A stretch of DNA of 59,877 bases from Halomonas sp. A11-A (GTDB taxonomy: Bacteria > Pseudomonadota > Gammaproteobacteria > Pseudomonadales > Halomonadaceae), in contig NZ_QGTM01000020.1 in NCBI RefSeq assembly GCF_003182195.1, positions 1-59,877 on the forward strand. The letters run 5' to 3'. The notes beneath the pieces were generated by a model that ran no database searches, was not told where the DNA came from, and saw only the letters and a list, made by a program, of their open reading frames with translations. Within the stretch, counting starts at the first letter, position 1, and each line of letters begins with the position of its first letter. The translations under genes were made by a program, and so were the position numbers. Shown here in pieces: positions 19,059-27,639 of this stretch.

Positions 19059-22000
19059 TCACAACACCTCGATCCGTTCCCGGGCGGCTTTCTCCTTGCG
19101 GTACTCCTCGATGGTCAGGTTGCGCAGCAGCGACTGGCGCCCCGCTTCGTTGTGCACGAAGCCGACGCTGGCCACATAGGGCTCGATGATATGGATCTTC
19201 TGCAGCGGGGTGACGATCAGCAGCTGCAGGTTGAGTCGGGCGAACAGCTCGAGGCCGTAGCGGGCGGATTCGTCGGAGCCGCGGCCGAAGGCCTCGTCGA
19301 TGACCACGAAGCGGAAGGAGCGCGAGTGGCTCTCGCCCCACTCCAGGCCGAACTGGTAGGCCAGGCTGGCGGCCAGCACGGTATAGGCGAGCTTCTCCTT
19401 CTGGCCGCCCGACTTGCCGCCGGCGTCCGAGTAGTGCTCGTGCTCGCCGTCGTCCTCGCGCCAGCGCTCCGAGGCCGAGAACAGGAAGTGGTGGCGCACG
19501 TCGGTGACCTTGCGGGTCCAGCGCCGGTCCAGTTCGCTGCTGCCCTCGCGGCCACGGAAGCGCTCGATGATCGCCTTGACCTGTAGGAACTTGGCCTCGG
19601 AATACTGCTCGTCGTCGCTGCCGCTGATACTGCTCTCGGTGCAGGCGCGCAGCTGCTGGCGGAAGTCGCGGACCTCGGCATCCGGGCTGGGCTCGGCGAC
19701 CAGGCGGATATAGCGCCCCGGGTTGTAGTCGATGTCGTGCAGGGAGGCGTTGATGGTGGCGACGCGCTCCCGGATCTCCTCGCGCTGGCGGTTGAGGAAG
19801 GCCTGGAAGCCGGCGATCTCGTTGATGGTGTTCTCGTTGAGCAGCCGCTTGAAGCGTGCCTCGAAGCGTGGCAGGTCGTCGGCCCGCAGCGCCGCCAGCA
19901 GGGCGCGATAGTCGTCGCCGGCGGCCAGGCTGGCGTCCACCTCCTCGGTGTCCTGGGGCCAGGCGGTGCGGATGTGCTGCATGGCCTTGACGATCGCCTC
20001 GCTCAGCCTGTCGAGCTGCTTCTGGCGGGCATCGATGGCCGCCTGCAACCAGTCGCGCATCTCCCGCTCGCGGTTGTCGCAGGACTCGACGCTGAGCTGG
20101 TGCTCACCGAGGGCCTGGGGGCGCTGGGCGTCGAGGCGCGGGAAGCTGGCCTGGCGCTGTTCGGCGTCGAGGCTCTCGACCAGGGAACGGGCCGCCGCGA
20201 GCTGGGTATCGGCCGCCTCGCGCCGCGCCTCAAGGCTGCCCTGATCGTTCTGGGCCTGGCCCCAGGCCGCCTCGGTGGCGGCGCTGGCGGCCTCCAGTTC
20301 CTGTAGCTGGGCCTGCAGCGTCCTGAGCCGGTCGGAACTCTCCTCGAGATTGCGGCGCTCCAGCTCGCGACGGGCCAGCCGTGCCGCCGGGGTGCGCCAG
20401 TCGAGGGACGCGAAGTCCTCGAAGCCCTGCAGGCGGCTGAGGTCGCCGCGGCGCTGGCCGAGCCGGCGCTGCTCGGCCTGGACCTCGGCCACCCGGACCG
20501 CGCTGGCCTGGATGCGCTGCCGCAGGGCGTCGGCTTCCGTCTCCAGGGCAGCGATCTTGGCTTCGTTGCTCCAGCCCAGCACGTAGCGGGTACGGTCGTC
20601 GAGGCGGTGGCGGTCGTCCTTCTCGTGGCGCTCGCCGCCGGTCTTGAGCTGGCCGTTGCGGGTCAGGGCGCGCTGCTCGCGGCGGAACTGGCTCAGTTCG
20701 CTACAGCAGGCATAGTCGAAGCGCTTGCCCAGCTCCTGCTCCAGCCAGGCGTAGTGGTCGCTGTCGGGGCGAATGGCCAGCTTGCGTACCAGCGACTCGG
20801 GATGCAGGGAAGGGGCGGCGACCTGGGTGTCGCGCACCCGGTAGTAGACCAGCCGGCCGCGTAGCTGGGTGCGTTCGACCCAGTCGGCGACCTCGGCGTA
20901 GTGGGCGTCGGGCACCAGCAGCGAGAGGGCGAAATTGTGCAGCACCCGTTCGGCGGCGCCTTCCCAGTCGCGGGCGTCCTCGCGCACCTGCAGCAGCTCG
21001 CCGACGAAGGGCAGGGTGCCCTCCTCCAGGCCGGTGGCCTCACAGAGCCGCTCGCGCAGCGCGAGCATGCGCGCGGGCAGGTTGGAGCGGCGTTCGCGCA
21101 GCGAGGCCAGCTCGGCGTCGAGGGCGTCGTGTTGGTTCTTCAGGCCGCGCAGCGTCAGCTCGTGGTCGGTACGCTGTTCGGTCAGGGCGTTCTCGTCGTC
21201 GTCCAGGCTGGCCAGGGCCCGGTCGATGGCCGCGGCATTGGCCCGGAAGCTCTCGGTATCCTCGGCGGCCTCGAGACCCACCGCCTCGGCGAGCTCCCGG
21301 TAGCGGTCGGCGCGCCGCCGACACTGGTCGCGAGCCTCGCCGAGTTCCTCGATTTCGCGGGCCAACTGGGCCAGGCGGTCGCCGCCGCTGTCGGCGATGG
21401 CCTGGCGCAGGTCGTCACGCTGGCTGGCCTCTCGGCGACGCTGTTCGGTCAGCTCGTCGAGCCGGGTGGCCAGCCGCGCCAGGTCCGCGTCCAGGCGCTC
21501 CAGGCGGCGTTCCAGCAGGGTGGCCTTGTGGCTCGCGAAGTAACTCTTCAGCGCCTCGCGATCGGCGACCTGCTCGGCCTGCCGGACCGCCAGTTCGGCG
21601 TGGCGGTCGAGGTTGTCCACCAGCGGGGTCAGCGCCTCGATCTTGCGGCGTGCCTCGAGCACGGCGGCGTGGGCGCGGTCGAGGTCGTCGAAATGGCGGA
21701 TCAGGCCGGTGATGCGCTCCTCCATGGGCAGCGCCTCGAGCATATGGGTGCGCACGAAGTCGGTCAGGTTGCCCACCGATTTCATCGACACCGTCTGGTT
21801 GAACAGCTCCATGGCCTGGTCGTTGCTGGCGCCCAGGCCGAAGCGCCGGCGGAAGGCGGCCCCATAGGGCGGGAAGTGGTCGTGCAGCTCCACATGGGGG
21901 CTGTCGCGCAGGCGTTTCTTGAGGAGCTTGAGGTCGCTGCCGAAGTCGTCGAAGTCGCCGGCGATGGCCAGTTCGCGGTCGGCCACCACGTAGAAACGCT

Positions 22001-22442
22001 CCGGCTGGCCCTGGGTATCGGTGATCCAGAACACCTGGGCCAGGGTCACGTGGGTGTCGAAGCCCTCGTTGTAGAAGTGGCCGAGGATCACCGAGTAGCT
22101 GTTGTGGTCGCGCAGGCCGACGGCCTTGGCGCTGAGCCCCGCCTCGCCGCGTTCGCTCTTGTAGTGGCCCAGCACGTAGGAGCGCAGGCTGCGCTCCTTG
22201 GCCTCGGCGCCGGCCGCCTTGTTGTAGGTGATGCGCTGGGCGGGCACCAGTAAAGTGGTGATGGCGTCGACCAGGGTGGACTTGCCGGAGCCGATGTCGC
22301 CGGTCAACAGGGCGTTGTCGCCGCCGGCTTCCAGGCGCCATACGCGCTGGTGGAAGGTCCCCCAGTTGTAGACCTCCAGGCGCTGCAGGCGAAAGCCGGC
22401 GCGTCCCGGCGGCGCCCCGAAGTCGAGTTCACCGAGCTGCAT
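19059..22442 (-). CDS. jetC: Wadjet SMC-like ATPase JetC (COG4913, type I)
   Basis: The 1127-residue MukB/SbcC-like motor has Walker A GDIGSGKSTLVD (P-loop residues 48-56), long Glu/Arg/Gln-rich coiled coils across about 270-480 and 640-830, and a C-terminal head with signature SGGQ (from residue 1011) and Walker B FVVIDEAFGRG (acidic pair at 1049-1050). In Wadjet it forms a dimeric loop-extruding complex with JetA and JetB. I start at the ATG at 22442, one base after the jetB stop (TGACATG), rather than 24 codons upstream inside jetB. All catalytic motifs are intact. Confidence 0.95.
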   Translation of the reverse strand: MQLGELDFGAPPGRAGFRLQRLEVYNWGTFHQRVWRLEAGGDNALLTGDIGSGKSTLVDAITTLLVPAQRITYNKAAGAEAKERSLRSYVLGHYKSERGEAGLSAKAVGLRDHNSYSVILGHFYNEGFDTHVTLAQVFWITDTQGQPERFYVVADRELAIAGDFDDFGSDLKLLKKRLRDSPHVELHDHFPPYGAAFRRRFGLGASNDQAMELFNQTVSMKSVGNLTDFVRTHMLEALPMEERITGLIRHFDDLDRAHAAVLEARRKIEALTPLVDNLDRHAELAVRQAEQVADREALKSYFASHKATLLERRLERLDADLARLATRLDELTEQRRREASQRDDLRQAIADSGGDRLAQLAREIEELGEARDQCRRRADRYRELAEAVGLEAAEDTESFRANAAAIDRALASLDDDENALTEQRTDHELTLRGLKNQHDALDAELASLRERRSNLPARMLALRERLCEATGLEEGTLPFVGELLQVREDARDWEGAAERVLHNFALSLLVPDAHYAEVADWVERTQLRGRLVYYRVRDTQVAAPSLHPESLVRKLAIRPDSDHYAWLEQELGKRFDYACCSELSQFRREQRALTRNGQLKTGGERHEKDDRHRLDDRTRYVLGWSNEAKIAALETEADALRQRIQASAVRVAEVQAEQRRLGQRRGDLSRLQGFEDFASLDWRTPAARLARRELERRNLEESSDRLRTLQAQLQELEAASAATEAAWGQAQNDQGSLEARREAADTQLAAARSLVESLDAEQRQASFPRLDAQRPQALGEHQLSVESCDNREREMRDWLQAAIDARQKQLDRLSEAIVKAMQHIRTAWPQDTEEVDASLAAGDDYRALLAALRADDLPRFEARFKRLLNENTINEIAGFQAFLNRQREEIRERVATINASLHDIDYNPGRYIRLVAEPSPDAEVRDFRQQLRACTESSISGSDDEQYSEAKFLQVKAIIERFRGREGSSELDRRWTRKVTDVRHHFLFSASERWREDDGEHEHYSDAGGKSGGQKEKLAYTVLAASLAYQFGLEWGESHSRSFRFVVIDEAFGRGSDESARYGLELFARLNLQLLIVTPLQKIHIIEPYVASVGFVHNEAGRQSLLRNLTIEEYRKEKAARERIEVL

Positions 22443-22443
22443 G

Positions 22444-23049
22444 TCAGCGGGCCTCCTCGGCATGTTCACGGTAGTCGGCCAGGCGCTGTTCGAACTCGGC
22501 GAGCCACTGGGCATCGACGAAGGACTTGAGCAGGCGGCGCACCTCGAAGCGCGGCGGTTCGCCCTTGAGGCGACGCAGGAAGCCCAGTTCCACCACCTTG
22601 TTGATATGGCCGTCGAGGCGGTCGTGCAGGCGCGCCTCGTTGCTGGTGTCGGCCAGGAACAGCGCGAGCATCTCCTGGAGCTGTTCGCGGGAGAGGATCA
22701 GGCGCGGCTCGTCGCCGCCGGCATCCTGCTCGGCGAGCTTCTTGCGCAGCAACGCCAGCAGCAGGCTGACCGGGTAGCTCAGCGGCTGGCGGCGCACCAG
22801 GCGGGGCAGCGGGTTCTCGTCGTCGTCCGCTCGTTGGCACAGGTAGGCGTGGCCTTCGGCCTCGTCGAGCATCAGTGACAGCCCCAGTGGGGCAAGGTGA
22901 TCGCGCAGTCGCGCCTGGTGGTCGAGCAGGTCCTGCCACTGGCCGGGGTCGCGGTCCTGATAGAGGACGCCCTTCATCAGGGCGATCAGGACCAGGGAGA
23001 AGCGCCGTTCGCCGGAGAGGGGCGCGGCATCGGGTGTCGTGTCGCTCAT
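22444..23049 (-). CDS. jetB: Wadjet KITE subunit JetB (DUF4194, type I)
   Basis: The 201-residue protein matches DUF4194, the MukE-like KITE subunit. Winged-helix stretches are visible: RRFSLVLIALMKGVLYQ near the start, PLSYPVSLLLALLRKKL in the middle, and VVELGFLRRLKGEPPRFEVRRLLKSFV near the end. It should bind the JetA kleisin and tie it to the JetC heads. Its ATG overlaps the jetA stop (ATGA), which favours fixed stoichiometry. Length is normal for type I JetB. Confidence 0.93.
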   Translation of the reverse strand: MSDTTPDAAPLSGERRFSLVLIALMKGVLYQDRDPGQWQDLLDHQARLRDHLAPLGLSLMLDEAEGHAYLCQRADDDENPLPRLVRRQPLSYPVSLLLALLRKKLAEQDAGGDEPRLILSREQLQEMLALFLADTSNEARLHDRLDGHINKVVELGFLRRLKGEPPRFEVRRLLKSFVDAQWLAEFEQRLADYREHAEEAR

Positions 23050-24515
23050 GGGCTGGGTACCGGTTGACGGGTGAAGATGACGTGCGGCAGCCGGGCCCGC
23101 CGCCAGCGCCCCTGGTCGTCCTGCCAGGCGAGTTCCTGGGGGTGATCCTCGTCGAGCAGCCCCTGGTGTCCCTCGGTGGCGATGGCCAGCCAGGCCACCA
23201 GTTCGGCGAGCCCCTGGCGGAGTGGCTCCTCGGCCAGCAACTCATCGAGGGTGACCTGGTCACGGGTCTGCAGCGCGCGCCGCACCCGGGCGCGCAGGCG
23301 CTCCTTGTCCACATGGTGCTGGTCGAACAGCGCCTCGGCGCCGACCTCCCGGTCGTCGCCGCTGGCCAGGCGCTCGGCGCTGATGCGTGGCTTGATGGGG
23401 GGACGGAACAGCGGGCGCTCCATGGGCAGCTCGAGGCGTGGCGCCGGCTCGTCGAGGGTCATCACCTCCTCCTGGGGGGCGTTCTCGCGCAGGGCCAGGG
23501 CGTGGCGTTCGATGTTGTGCAGGATGCCCATGATGCGGCGGTTCTCCAGCCAGCCCTGGTCGTCCAGGTAGCGCCGCAACTGCTCGGAGAGCCGGGCGAC
23601 GGTGCGCTGGGCCACTTCGCCGGCCGACAGCCAGTCGTAGTGGATGCGTGTCAGGCGCGGGTCGGGGGCCAGCTCGGCGACCGGCTCCAGGCTCAGGATG
23701 CGCTCCAGCAGCGTGGTGAGTTCTTCCTGGCGAGCCGGCGACATCAGGAACTCCCAGAAGGCATGGAAACTGCGTCCCTGGTCGGAGTCGCGGATGGCAT
23801 CGTGGTCGCCGAAGACCTCTTCGAGCAGCTCGCCCTTGCTGCCCTCCCAGGTGGCGATGCGCTCACGCACCTCGCGGTCGAGGTGGCGAAAGTTCTGTTC
23901 GACCTGGCGGAAGTCAGCGAGCAGGGCCCGGGCGGTGTCGGTCATCTGCAGGAAGCGCTCGCGCAGGGCCGTCGTCGCCATCAGGTCGAGGCGTCCGGCG
24001 CGAATCTCGGCGATCTCGCCGTCGATGGCCTCGCGGCGCCGCTCCAGGTCGCGGATGCGGACCTCGGGGTCGGTCTCGCTCCCCTGGTCGATCTCGTGCA
24101 GCAGGTCGAAGACCTGCTTGAGGCGCGATTCCGCGCCGATGAACTGACGCTGCTCGAGGCCCGACAGCCAGTGCATGGCCTGCTCGGCGGCCGGGGTGAG
24201 GTCGAAGTGCGGTTCGTCGCCCGCGGCAGGATAGTACTTGCGCAGCCAGCGGTGCCGGTCGTCGGCCCATTCGTTGAGATAGGCCAGGGCCTCGCGCGGA
24301 AAAGCCGCTTCGCCGAGCTCCTGACGCAGGTGGTGGAGCCAGTCGTCCAGTTGTGCCGCCAATGGCTGCTCGGCGATGCTGCGCTGGTTCGGCACGATAA
24401 AGGTGCGCTGCAGGAAGCCGATGATCATCGGGGCGTTCTCGGCACGCAGCAGGCTCCACGCCGGATGGGAATGGCGTAGCCGCTGCAGGTAGTCGAATTC
24501 CAGGGAGCGTATCAT
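23046..24515 (-). CDS. jetA: Wadjet kleisin-like subunit JetA (DUF3375, type I)
   Basis: The 489-residue protein matches DUF3375 along its whole length and is the MukF/kleisin-like subunit that bridges the two JetC heads. The N-terminus SLEFDYLQRLRHSHPAWSLL is typical, a helical coiled segment lies at about 150-240, and winged-helix segments are at the C-terminus (VTLDELLAEEPLRQGLAELV). I choose the ATG at 24515; another in-frame ATG is 7 codons upstream and neither has a ribosome-binding site. Predicted -10 placement would put transcription at the ATG itself, so a leaderless message is possible. It is the first gene of the jetABCD operon. Confidence 0.93.
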   Translation of the reverse strand: MIRSLEFDYLQRLRHSHPAWSLLRAENAPMIIGFLQRTFIVPNQRSIAEQPLAAQLDDWLHHLRQELGEAAFPREALAYLNEWADDRHRWLRKYYPAAGDEPHFDLTPAAEQAMHWLSGLEQRQFIGAESRLKQVFDLLHEIDQGSETDPEVRIRDLERRREAIDGEIAEIRAGRLDLMATTALRERFLQMTDTARALLADFRQVEQNFRHLDREVRERIATWEGSKGELLEEVFGDHDAIRDSDQGRSFHAFWEFLMSPARQEELTTLLERILSLEPVAELAPDPRLTRIHYDWLSAGEVAQRTVARLSEQLRRYLDDQGWLENRRIMGILHNIERHALALRENAPQEEVMTLDEPAPRLELPMERPLFRPPIKPRISAERLASGDDREVGAEALFDQHHVDKERLRARVRRALQTRDQVTLDELLAEEPLRQGLAELVAWLAIATEGHQGLLDEDHPQELAWQDDQGRWRRARLPHVIFTRQPVPSP

Positions 24516-24521
24516 CGGCAC

Positions 24522-24549
24522 AGGATAGCGTGGCATGAGTCGTGGCCAA
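24522..24549 (-). promoter_or_regulatory. Possible promoter of the jetABCD operon
   Basis: On the minus strand TTGGCC (24549-24544) and TATCCT (24527-24522) are 16 bases apart, each 4 of 6 to consensus. The start would fall about 7 bases further on, at the jetA ATG. Confidence 0.3.
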
Positions 24550-24611
24550 AGCCGACGATAGCAAGGCGGCGGCCGACAGTGCCAGAATGGGACTCTCAAG
24601 GAGAGATCGCC

Positions 24612-25952
24612 ATGACGCAGATGCACTGGGAGCGGCTGCTCGATCCGAGCCGGCTGCACGATACCCGGGGTGGGCGCGGTAGCGCCGAACCGGGCCGTAC
24701 CCCCTTCCACAAGGACCATGACCGCATCGTCTTCGCCGGCTCCTTCCGGCGCCTGGGGCGCAAGACCCAGGTGCACCCCCTCACCGACAACGACCATATC
24801 CACACCCGCCTGACCCACTCCCTGGAGGTGGGCTGCGTGGGGCGCTCGCTGGGGATGATCGTCGGCGAGCGGCTCAGCGGCCGCCTGCCCGGCTGGATCA
24901 CCCCGGCGGACCTCGGCGTGATCGTCCAGGCCGCCTGCCTGGGCCACGACATCGGCAATCCGCCCTTCGGGCATGCCGGCGAGTACGCCATCCGCGACTG
25001 GTTCAAGCGCGCCGAGGCCGACGGCAGCGGCCTGCTCGAGGGGCTCTCGCCGCTGGAGCGCGAGGACCTGCTCACCTACGAGGGCAACGCCCAGGGGTTC
25101 CGGGTGATCACCCAGATCGAGTACAACCAGTTCCGCGGCGGCATGCGCCTGACCACGGCGACGCTGGGCACCCTGCTCAAGTACCCCTGGACGGTGGAGC
25201 ACGGCGGTGCCATGGGCAAGTTCGGCTGCTACCAGAGCGAGCGCCACCTGCTGGTGGAGGTGGCCGAGCGGCTGGGCCTGCTGCCCCAGGGGGCGGGGCG
25301 CTGGTGTCGCCATCCGCTGGCCTGGTTGGTGGAGGCCGCCGACGACATCTGCTATGCGCTGCTCGACCTGGAGGATGGCCTGGAGATGGGCATCCTGCGC
25401 TTCGACGAGGTCGCCGAGATCCTGATCCAGATCGCCGGTGACGCCCCCGACGACTACGCCGCCATGCAGCGCCTCGGGGTCTCCCAGCGCCGGCGCATCG
25501 CCGCCCTGCGCGGGGCGGCCATGGAGCGCGCGGTGAACGACGTGGGGGCGGTCTTCGTGCAGCACGAGGCGGAGCTGCTCGCCGGGCGGCTGCGCCAGGA
25601 CCTGCTGGAGCTTTGTCACCCGGACCTGGGCTGGGGCGTGGCCTCGGCCAAGCAGCTGGCCCGGGAGCGCATTTTCCAGAACGAGCGCAAGGCCAAGCTG
25701 GAGATCGGTGCCTACACGACCCTGGGTATCCTGCTCGAGGCCTTCATCGGTGCGGCCCATGAGCTGCACCATACCGGCCACTCCACCTTCAAGCACCAGC
25801 GGGTGCTGGCGCTGATCGGCGAGAATACCCCGCGCCCCTCCTGGTCGCTCTACGACAGCTATCGGCGCATGCTCGATTTCATCGGCGGCATGACCGATCA
25901 CTATGCGGTGGACCTGGCCCAGGAGATGGGCGGCCGGCTCAGGGGCGATTGA
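24612..25952 (+). CDS. dgt: dGTP triphosphohydrolase (HD-domain dNTPase)
   Basis: The 446-residue enzyme hydrolyses dGTP to deoxyguanosine and triphosphate. The HD-domain metal residues are clear: His69 in HTRLTHSLEVG, His112-Asp113 in ACLGHDIGNPPFGHAGE, and the distal Asp in VEAADDICYALLDLEDG. The ATG at 24612 is chosen because AAGGAGAG precedes it. It is transcribed away from the Wadjet operon, with 96 bases between the two starts. Dgt proteins are housekeeping in many bacteria, but E. coli Dgt also limits phage replication, so a defence link is possible but not shown. Confidence 0.93.
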   Translation: MTQMHWERLLDPSRLHDTRGGRGSAEPGRTPFHKDHDRIVFAGSFRRLGRKTQVHPLTDNDHIHTRLTHSLEVGCVGRSLGMIVGERLSGRLPGWITPADLGVIVQAACLGHDIGNPPFGHAGEYAIRDWFKRAEADGSGLLEGLSPLEREDLLTYEGNAQGFRVITQIEYNQFRGGMRLTTATLGTLLKYPWTVEHGGAMGKFGCYQSERHLLVEVAERLGLLPQGAGRWCRHPLAWLVEAADDICYALLDLEDGLEMGILRFDEVAEILIQIAGDAPDDYAAMQRLGVSQRRRIAALRGAAMERAVNDVGAVFVQHEAELLAGRLRQDLLELCHPDLGWGVASAKQLARERIFQNERKAKLEIGAYTTLGILLEAFIGAAHELHHTGHSTFKHQRVLALIGENTPRPSWSLYDSYRRMLDFIGGMTDHYAVDLAQEMGGRLRGD

Positions 25953-25965
25953 GCCCCGGGGCGGC

Positions 25966-26868
25966 TCAGCCCCGCTCGGGCAGGCGCTCGAGGCGAGTGG
26001 TGCGCTCCAGCAGCACGCCGATCACCGCGTCGTGGGTCTCGGTATCGAAGTCGCCGGGGCAGAGCTCGCCGAGCTGGTCGGCGAGGTGCTCGCCGCTGAC
26101 CACCAGCAGGTCCTCGGGGCCCTGGCGGGCGTCCACCTCCCAGCCGGGCAGGGTCAGCACGCCCATCACCGGCACCGGGCGGCCGGTGAGCTCCGAGAGC
26201 CAGTGGCCGAGCCACAGGGTCAGCTCCCGGGTCTTCTCCAGCGGGGCATGCTCGCTCCAGCCGGGGAAGCGCAGGCGCTGCGGCTCCACCGTGACCAGGT
26301 TGATCTCCTTGCCGGAGGGAGTGAAGGGGCGGGTGCGGGCCAGGGTCTCCACCACGAAGACGCCGCAGGGCGTGACCACCACGTGGTCGATGCGGGTGCC
26401 GTTGCCCGGCACGTCGTGGAACACATAGTAGGGGTGGGTCTCGGGGCGGACCAGCCGCTCGAGCTCCTGGCCTACCGCCAGCTCGCAGGCCAGGCCCAGC
26501 TTGAGGCGCCGGATGCGCTGGAAGTCGCGCATCAGCAGGAAGCAAAAGAGCAGCACCAGCAGGGTGCTGAGCACGCCGTAGAGGGACCATTCGATCCAGT
26601 CCTGCTCGCTGGCGAAGAGCATGCGGCCCATGCCGTAGACCAGCGGCGCCAGGGTGGCGATGGGGCCCAGGGCGCCGTTGAGGAAGAGCCCGGCGAAGGC
26701 GCGGTCCAGGCGGTCGCGCAGGGCCTGGCCGGGCTCGCGCAGCGGGTGGGCGTCGAAGGGGGAGCGTACCCGGGCGTCGTGAAGGTTGCGCAGCGCCACC
26801 ACGATCACCGCCAGCGCGGCAAGGGGGAACAGGAAGATCAGGGGAAGCAGGTATTCCAGCCAGGCCAT
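25966..26868 (-). CDS. NERD-domain membrane protein
   Basis: The 300-residue protein starts at the ATG at 26868 (AAGGA upstream) with one hydrophobic helix (LLPLIFLFPLAALAVIVVAL). Two more follow at about residues 65-85 and 100-120, then a cytoplasmic NERD domain at about 130-245. NERD is a PD-(D/E)XK-type nuclease-related fold; the segment GNGTRIDHVVVTPCGVFVVE carries the Asp and the Glu of the expected core, followed by a basic region. The function of NERD membrane proteins is unknown. It converges on dgt with 13 bases between the stop codons, so it is probably not part of the defence unit. Confidence 0.85.
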   Translation of the reverse strand: MAWLEYLLPLIFLFPLAALAVIVVALRNLHDARVRSPFDAHPLREPGQALRDRLDRAFAGLFLNGALGPIATLAPLVYGMGRMLFASEQDWIEWSLYGVLSTLLVLLFCFLLMRDFQRIRRLKLGLACELAVGQELERLVRPETHPYYVFHDVPGNGTRIDHVVVTPCGVFVVETLARTRPFTPSGKEINLVTVEPQRLRFPGWSEHAPLEKTRELTLWLGHWLSELTGRPVPVMGVLTLPGWEVDARQGPEDLLVVSGEHLADQLGELCPGDFDTETHDAVIGVLLERTTRLERLPERG

Positions 26869-26991
26869 CGGGGTTCCTTGCCCATCAGTCGGGGAGAGGC
26901 GGAGTGTCGGGCCCATTCTAGACAACCTCTGCCCTTCGGGGCCATGCTCTTTCGGCACTCGGCATCAACGACACCCCGGGGAGAGCGCGGT

Positions 26992-27156
26992 ATGACGACA
27001 GCCATCCAGGGCATGACGCTGGGCAGCGAGGCCCAGCGGGCACTCGGCGACAACCTCGGCCGCACCCGCGCCGATGACCTCTACGCCCTCAAGCTGGAGG
27101 CGCCGGTGGAGGCGTCCCTGGCGGCGCTGTGCGGCCTCTGCGGGGTCCGTACCTGA
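26992..27156 (+). CDS. Putative small protein, 54 residues
   Basis: This short frame starts at an ATG with GGGAGAG about 9 bases upstream and shows strong coding-type third-position GC. The product begins MTTAIQGMTLGSEAQRALGD and ends with a cysteine pair in LCGLCGVRT. I recognise no family. It lies in the gap between two minus-strand genes and ends 6 bases before the yciH stop. It may be a small protein or a decayed gene start. Confidence 0.4.
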   Translation: MTTAIQGMTLGSEAQRALGDNLGRTRADDLYALKLEAPVEASLAALCGLCGVRT

Positions 27157-27162
27157 CGCCGC

Positions 27163-27537
27163 TCAGCCGCCGGCCAGCTTGACGGTATAGCCGCGCGCCT
27201 GCAGCTCCGTCTTGAGGCGCTCGCGATGGTCGCCCTGGATCTCGATCACTCCCTCCTTCACGGCGCCACCGGTGCCGCACACCTTCTTGAGCTGCTTGGC
27301 CAGGGCCTTGAGCTCCGCCTCGGGCAGCGGCACGCCGGCGATGGTGGTGACCCCCTTGCCCTTGCGGCCGCTGGTCTCGCGACGGACGCGTACGATGCCG
27401 TCGAGTTCGGCCAGGCGGGCCTGCTCGGCGAGTTCGGCGCAGCGGCACTCGGCCACCGGCTGGCGGCAGTCGGGACAGAGCTCGCCATGTTCGGTGGAGT
27501 AGACGAGGCCGCGCAGCTGGTCCTTAAGTGAGGGCAT
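27163..27537 (-). CDS. yciH: YciH, SUI1/eIF1-like translation factor
   Basis: The 124-residue protein has an N-terminal zinc-ribbon-like part (LCPDCRQPVAECRC) and a C-terminal SUI1 domain (residues about 50-120) with the typical RKGKGVTTIAGVPL loop and KQLKKVCGTGGAVKEGVIEIQGDH. YciH is a bacterial relative of eukaryotic eIF1 that affects initiation fidelity on the small ribosomal subunit. Length is slightly above the E. coli protein because of the N-terminal cysteines. It appears to be a single gene. Confidence 0.92.
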   Translation of the reverse strand: MPSLKDQLRGLVYSTEHGELCPDCRQPVAECRCAELAEQARLAELDGIVRVRRETSGRKGKGVTTIAGVPLPEAELKALAKQLKKVCGTGGAVKEGVIEIQGDHRERLKTELQARGYTVKLAGG

Positions 27538-27639
27538 GACAAGGCTCCCTGGCGGGTGGGTGGCGGTGGCTGGACAGGTGCACGGCGATGATAGCGCCCG
27601 CAGGCGCTGCCTGCATGTGGGACGCGCGGTAGGGCCGGC

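Noticed and set aside
23046..25901. A continuous 951-codon minus-strand frame spanning jetA and the antisense of dgt
   Set aside because: Only its last 489 codons are DUF3375-like. The first part is antisense to dgt, which has all HD-domain residues, a strong ribosome-binding site and normal codon bias. It arises from high GC.
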